The notes under the pieces were generated by a model, which was given only the letters and a program-made list of their open reading frames with translations, was not told the origin of the DNA and searched no databases. The position numbers were made by a program, and so were the translations under genes. This document shows, one piece after another, positions 60,187 to 64,000 of a stretch of DNA of 64,000 nt (positions within the stretch are counted from its first letter, which is position 1; each line of letters begins with the position of its first letter). Source of the stretch: DASXHD01 sp036488725 (GTDB lineage: Bacteria > Myxococcota_A > Polyangia > Polyangiales > Polyangiaceae); NCBI GenBank assembly GCA_036488725.1, contig DASXHD010000139.1, positions 94,568 to 158,567 of the forward strand. The letters are read 5' to 3'.

Positions 60187-60510
60187 GTGAAGCACATCCT
60201 CCTTTCGGTTGCCCTCCTCGCGTCACTCGCAGCCACCGGTTGCGCCGCATCGGCCGAGACCGATGACGACGGCGGCCCGACGAACGAAGACGCTGGCTTC
60301 AAAGCCGACGCGAAGAGCGACGGCGCGAACCAGCAGGACGGCAACGACAACAACCAGTGCGTGCCGAGCTGCACGAGCGATCAAGACTGCGAGAGCAGCT
60401 GCCCGAGCGTGCCGAACGGCGTCAACTGCTGCGACACCTCGACGGGCATCTGTTACGCGTTCGCGTCGTCGGTGTGCCCCGCGCCGGTGACCGACGCCGG
60501 CTTCGATTGA
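60187..60510 (+). CDS. Small Cys-rich lipoprotein
   Basis: A 107-residue protein: signal MKHILLSVALLASLAATGC (lipobox ATGC, Cys19), an Asp/Asn-rich linker, then a Cys-rich module (CVPSCTSDQDCESSC, CCDTSTGIC). The CTSDQDC pattern recurs in myxobacterial secreted proteins and is probably disulfide-bonded. The start is GTG (60187). It lies 4 bp before the flavin-oxidoreductase gene. Confidence 0.7.
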   Translation: MKHILLSVALLASLAATGCAASAETDDDGGPTNEDAGFKADAKSDGANQQDGNDNNQCVPSCTSDQDCESSCPSVPNGVNCCDTSTGICYAFASSVCPAPVTDAGFD

Positions 60511-60514
60511 GCGT

Positions 60515-61549
60515 GTGAGCGATCCGTTCGCGCCAATTGCGTTCCGGTCGGGGGCGTGGGCGAAGAACCGCATCGCGCTCGCGCCGATGACCAATTGCCA
60601 GAGCGAGGAAGACGGCTCGCTCGGCGAGGCCGAGCTTCGTTGGCTCGAACGTCGCGCGCGCGGCGGGTTCGGCGTGGTCGAGACTTGCGCGGCGTTCGTG
60701 TCGGCGGACGGGAAAGCGTTTCCCGGTCAGCTCGGCGTGCACGATGACGCGATGCTCCCGGGCATGACGCGCCTCGCGTCGGCGATTCGCGCGCACGAGT
60801 CGCTCGGGATCGTGCAGCTGCATCACGGTGGGATTCGCGCGCTCGAGCCGAAGCTCACGACGGACACGGCGACCGAGGCGGACCTCGCGCGCGTCATCGA
60901 GGATTTTGCGGCAGCTGCCGCGCGGAGCGAGCGCGCCGGATTTCAGGGCGTCGAGATCCACGGCGCGCACGGTTATCTCCTCACGCAGTTCTTGAGCGCG
61001 CACAACGCGCGGACCGACGCGTGGGGCGGCTCGTTCGAAAATCGCGCGCGCCTTCTCCTCGAAGTGACGCGCGCCGTCCGCGCGCGCGTGCGACCGACCT
61101 TCGTCGTCGGCGTACGTCTCTCGCCCGAAGATTTCGGAAACGCGAAGGGACTCGATCTCGACGAGAGCCTCGCGGTCGCGACGACGCTGGCCGACGAGGG
61201 CGTCGACTTCGTGCACGCGTCGCTCTGGGACGCGTCGAAGAGCACGAAGAAGCGACCCGAGGCGCACGCCGTCACGCTCTTGCGCAAGGCGCTCCCGCCC
61301 GCCGTGCTCGTGTTCGTCGCCGGCAGTCTCTGGACGCGCGCCGACGTGGAGTCGATGCTCGCGCGCGGCGCCGACGTCGTCGCGCTCGGACGCGCGGCGG
61401 TCTTGAACCCCGACTGGCCCCTCGAAGCGAAGGACGCCGACTGGCAGCCACGCCGCCCGCCGATGTCGCCCGCCGAGCTCCGTGACCGCGCAGTGAGCGA
61501 CGTCTTCGTCGGTTATCTCCGCAACTGGAAGAATTTTGTCACCGCATGA
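60515..61549 (+). CDS. Old Yellow Enzyme family NADH:flavin oxidoreductase
   Basis: A 344-residue TIM-barrel flavoprotein. The N-terminal RIALAPMTNCQS, then LHHGG where HAGR is usual, GVEIHGAHGYLLTQFLSAHN, NARTDAWGGSFENRARLLLE, and GADVVALGRAAVLNPDW match the OYE/NemA family, which reduces enones and related compounds with FMN. The loop before the barrel's active site is shortened. The start is GTG 60515 (GTG AGC GAT). Its stop overlaps the lipase-like lipoprotein start (ATGA), so the genes are co-translated. Confidence 0.88.
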   Translation: MSDPFAPIAFRSGAWAKNRIALAPMTNCQSEEDGSLGEAELRWLERRARGGFGVVETCAAFVSADGKAFPGQLGVHDDAMLPGMTRLASAIRAHESLGIVQLHHGGIRALEPKLTTDTATEADLARVIEDFAAAAARSERAGFQGVEIHGAHGYLLTQFLSAHNARTDAWGGSFENRARLLLEVTRAVRARVRPTFVVGVRLSPEDFGNAKGLDLDESLAVATTLADEGVDFVHASLWDASKSTKKRPEAHAVTLLRKALPPAVLVFVAGSLWTRADVESMLARGADVVALGRAAVLNPDWPLEAKDADWQPRRPPMSPAELRDRAVSDVFVGYLRNWKNFVTA

Positions 61550-63423
61550 TGCGTGTACTTTACATATTCATCGCCGGAGCACTGATTTCAGCCGTTTCGT
61601 GCTCGTCGCCCGAGCCGCTCGCCGTGCCCGACGGATGCGATCCGCTCGTGCCCGAGCACTGCGGATTTCCGTTTCCGAACGATTTGTGGCGCGACGCGAC
61701 AGGGCACGTCGTCTTCGGCGCGAACACGCTTCCGGTGCCTTCGCTCGGAAAAGCGATCGCGCCCGACGCGCTCGCGTGGCGCGACGGATTCTCGGCCGGC
61801 GAAATGGCGATGACCTTCCTGACGGGCGCGACCGCGACCGGCTTGCCCGACTCGGACCACATCGCCGATTCGATCGCGCCGAGCTCGCCGACGATCTTGA
61901 TGGAAGCCGACACCGGCGCGCTCGTCCCGCATTTTTCCGAGATCGACATGGGAACGTTTCACGACGACGACCGCGCGCTGATGATTCACCCGGCGGTGCG
62001 CCTCAAAGACGCGACGCGCTACATCGTCGCGGTGCGTAACGTCGTCGACGACACGGGCGCCGCGATCTCGCCGAGCATCGCGTTCGCCGCGCTTCGGGAC
62101 AGAAAGATCACGACCGACGCGCCGCTCGAAGCGCGCCGCCCGCACTTCGAGGACATCTTCACGAAGCTCGCGGCCGCCGGCGTCGATCGCAAGTCGTTGC
62201 AGATTGCATGGGATTACACGACCTCGTCGCAATCGAACGTGACCGGCGACCTCCTCTCGATGCGCGACGACGCGCTCGCGACCGTCGGCGCCCAAGGCCC
62301 GAGCTACACGATCACGAAGGTCGAGACCGCGCCGAACCCATATTTGGCGAAGCGCCTCCACGGGCTCATGACCGTGCCGCTCTATTTGAGCCAAGCGGAC
62401 CCCGCGGACGACGAGCACCTCGTGCGCGATGGGAGCGGCAAGCCGATGCAGAACGGGACCGCGCAGTACCCGTTCGTCGTCTTGATTCCGGCGAGCGCGA
62501 CCGACACGAATCCGGCGCCGATTCTCCAGAACGGCCATGGCCTCCTCGGCTCGCTCGACGAAGGCACCGACGGGTACTTCGCGCAGCAATGTGCACAATA
62601 CAACTATGTCGGCGTCGCGGTGGATTGGATCGGCATGGCGCACGACGACAACCAGACGCTCGTCGACGCGATCACGCAGGACGTCACGATCTTCCAGAAC
62701 GCCGTCGACCGGCAGCACCAAGGTTTCGTCAACGCGCTCCTCGCGATGCGCATGATGATGGGCTCGCTCGCCGCCGATCCCGAGCTTCAGATGAACGGGA
62801 AATCGATCGTCGACACGACGCGACATTTTTATCGCGGCGACAGCCAGGGCGGCATCTTCGGCACGACGTACATGTCGATCACGACCGACGTGACGCGCGG
62901 CTACCTCGGCGAGCCCGGCATGCCATACGAGCTCTTGCTCGATCGCAGCCAAGATTTTTCGGGGTTCAAGCTGCTCATCAAAGGATCGTTTCCGAACGGG
63001 CTCGACGAGCGCTTGATTCAGGCGTTTTTGCAGCTCGAATGGGACCGCACCGAGCCCGACGGTTACGCCGAGCTCCTCGCGCCGGCGCATCGCGTGATCA
63101 TCGCCGACGCGCTCGGCGATCATCAGGTGACGCCGATCGGCGCGCACGTCATCGCGCGGACGATCGGCGCGAAGAATTTGAACCCGGTGAACCGCGAGCT
63201 CTTCGGGATTCCGGACGTCGATGGGCCGGTGACCGATGGCTCGGCGGTCATCGAATACGACTTCGGTCTCGCGCCCGCGCCGCTCACCAACGTCCCCGCG
63301 ACCGACGGCACCGACCCGCACGGCGAGGTCAGGCTGCTGAAGCCGGCGATGGATCAGCAGGACGAATTTTTTCGCAACGGCGACATCAAGAACTTCTGCG
63401 ACGCGACCTGTGACCCGAACTAG
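61546..63423 (+). CDS. Secreted lipase-like lipoprotein
   Basis: A 625-residue protein: signal MMRVLYIFIAGALISAVSC (Cys19), then a propeptide-like N-terminal region (CGFPFPNDLWRDATGHVVFG). The C-terminal half is an alpha/beta-hydrolase with the nucleophile box FYRGDSQGGIFGTT. ILQNGHGLLGSLDEGTDGYF and NYVGVAVDWIGMAHDDN are similar to VolA-type surface phospholipases. It would act on esters outside the cell. Asp and His of the triad are not certain. Three TGYA-N3-TRCA copies lie inside (61554, 62198, 62592), the most in any gene. The stop shares CTAG with the convergent gene. Confidence 0.78.
   Translation: MMRVLYIFIAGALISAVSCSSPEPLAVPDGCDPLVPEHCGFPFPNDLWRDATGHVVFGANTLPVPSLGKAIAPDALAWRDGFSAGEMAMTFLTGATATGLPDSDHIADSIAPSSPTILMEADTGALVPHFSEIDMGTFHDDDRALMIHPAVRLKDATRYIVAVRNVVDDTGAAISPSIAFAALRDRKITTDAPLEARRPHFEDIFTKLAAAGVDRKSLQIAWDYTTSSQSNVTGDLLSMRDDALATVGAQGPSYTITKVETAPNPYLAKRLHGLMTVPLYLSQADPADDEHLVRDGSGKPMQNGTAQYPFVVLIPASATDTNPAPILQNGHGLLGSLDEGTDGYFAQQCAQYNYVGVAVDWIGMAHDDNQTLVDAITQDVTIFQNAVDRQHQGFVNALLAMRMMMGSLAADPELQMNGKSIVDTTRHFYRGDSQGGIFGTTYMSITTDVTRGYLGEPGMPYELLLDRSQDFSGFKLLIKGSFPNGLDERLIQAFLQLEWDRTEPDGYAELLAPAHRVIIADALGDHQVTPIGAHVIARTIGAKNLNPVNRELFGIPDVDGPVTDGSAVIEYDFGLAPAPLTNVPATDGTDPHGEVRLLKPAMDQQDEFFRNGDIKNFCDATCDPN
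61554..61564. repeat. TGYA-N3-TRCA palindrome at a gene start
   Basis: TGTA-CTT-TACA lies 8 bp into the lipase-like gene, in codons for its signal peptide (RVLYIF). It is a copy near a translation start. Confidence 0.6.
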
Positions 63424-63917
63424 GGCCGCCAATCTTTGAACGCGACCGGCGCGCCGACGTCTTTGCCGGGCGCGGGGAATTGGTCGATGCGGTTGGCGAG
63501 CCACTCGTACCACTCACCGAACATCGGGCCGACGTTCTCGCGCTGCGCGAGGACGATCGGGCGGACGCGCTTCCAGCTCGCGCGCACGTAGCCGCCGCAC
63601 AAGTGATCGACCAAGTGAAGCGGGAGGAGGCGGTGATAGACGAGCACGCCGAGCGACTCGAAGACGTGGCTGACGGCGTAGAACGACGCCAACACTTCGC
63701 GGTCGCCGAGGAGCTTCGAGGCTTCTTCGTCGAGCGGCAGCTCGATGATGCGCGCGATCGAGCGCGTGAACTCGCCGGTCTGCATCGTCCGCACGAGCTC
63801 GGCGGCGGCGGCGAGCTGACGCGAGCGCACCCACTGGCGAATCGTGAGGATGCCGAAGACGACCGCGACGAGGACCGCGGTCGACGACGCGGTCGCGGCG
63901 ATGGCGCCGGCGCTCAT
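63420..63917 (-). CDS. Membrane-anchored protein of unknown function
   Basis: A 165-residue protein: MSAGAIAATASSTAVLVAVV begins a single N-terminal transmembrane helix (about 3-25), followed by a basic stop-transfer (RQWVRSR) and a soluble helical domain with VSHVFESLGVLVYHRLLPLH. This resembles DUF4760-type proteins, membrane-anchored and of unknown function. The start is ATG 63917 with AAAGGG upstream; a longer GTG-start frame to 63956 overlaps the upstream gene. It overlaps the upstream gene by 4 bp (ATGA). Confidence 0.65.
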   Translation of the reverse strand: MSAGAIAATASSTAVLVAVVFGILTIRQWVRSRQLAAAAELVRTMQTGEFTRSIARIIELPLDEEASKLLGDREVLASFYAVSHVFESLGVLVYHRLLPLHLVDHLCGGYVRASWKRVRPIVLAQRENVGPMFGEWYEWLANRIDQFPAPGKDVGAPVAFKDWRP

Positions 63918-64000
63918 GCGGGCACCCTTTGCGGCTCGGCGAGCATGCGCGCCCACGCGTCGCCTTTTTGATCGAGACGCGCGATCGCCGAGTCGAGCGA
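63914..64000 (-). CDS. C-terminal end of an unidentified protein (partial)
   Basis: The last 28 codons of a gene that enters from the right edge, ending ...DAWARMLAEPQRVPA and a TGA that overlaps the next start (ATGA). Codon usage is normal for the genome, so the gene is real. The visible part is too short to identify. Confidence 0.6.
   Translation of the reverse strand, partial: SLDSAIARLDQKGDAWARMLAEPQRVPA

Overview
The window is very GC-rich, tightly packed chromosomal DNA with 57 intact or partial protein genes, two broken genes, no RNA genes, no insertion sequence, no phage and no CRISPR array. It looks like a member of the Myxococcota, most likely the Polyangia side. The reasons are a Ser/Thr kinase with a C-terminal PilZ domain, a protein with a MYXO-CTERM-like tail, OmpA proteins with calcium-binding DxDGDG repeats, and a very high share of secreted lipoproteins (about 18) with Asp/Ala/Gly-rich linkers after the lipobox. 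The taxonomic call is an inference from gene content only.

Layout. 1-2279 (minus): a lipoprotein and two FadL-like outer-membrane porins in an overlapping operon. 2325-4775: a hot-dog thioesterase-like protein, a KirBac potassium channel and a small metallophosphoesterase. 4835-8713: a MshEN/GAF-like/HEAT scaffold, a START-like periplasmic protein and an RpiB-type isomerase. 8981-13958: secreted lipoproteins, the 3' remnant of a TIGR03118-family gene, a helical protein of unknown function and a Pal-like OmpA lipoprotein. 13942-16332 (minus): a SUMT-HemD fusion of tetrapyrrole synthesis and a receiver-like protein. 16463-20040: a kinase-PilZ, OmpA and lipoprotein operon closed by a strong terminator. 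20111-26567: a lipid-metabolism block (a PhaC-like hydrolase fused to an acyl-CoA-synthetase-like half, and a trans-acting enoyl-reductase-like protein), facing a CysJ-type flavoprotein that is followed by a frameshifted small membrane gene.

26540-40713: a large secreted phosphoesterase, a ChaC-type cyclotransferase, a UDP-galactopyranose-mutase-like flavoprotein, then a four-gene plus-strand operon (GH67-like lipoprotein, quinone reductase, pentameric ligand-gated ion channel, zinc-ribbon protein) and further lipoproteins. 39733-44838 (minus): a molybdenum operon in which genes overlap or abut. It has a 73-aa protein, a MobA-FdhD fusion, a 116-aa protein, an FdhF/YdeP-type molybdopterin oxidoreductase and a glycosyltransferase. 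The fusion would supply both cofactor nucleotide and sulfuration for the oxidoreductase beside it. 44856-53040: an HExxE lipoprotein, an APC permease, a second quinone reductase, a PHB-depolymerase-type esterase and a FabH-type ketosynthase. 53127-64000: an HNH nuclease, an IgGFc-binding-like lipoprotein, an NlpC/P60-like MYXO-CTERM protein, an acyltransferase, a polytopic glycosyltransferase-like protein, an Old Yellow Enzyme homologue coupled to a secreted lipase-like lipoprotein, and two minus-strand genes at the edge.

The most unusual signal is not a gene. A palindromic 11-mer, TGYA-N3-TRCA, occurs 15 times by hand scan, where base composition predicts about one. Almost all copies lie inside coding sequence, in small AT-richer patches. 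Other points of interest are the MobA-FdhD fusion, the hydrolase/synthetase fusion, a heptamer repeat running through the stop codon of the MYXO-CTERM gene, and two decayed genes.
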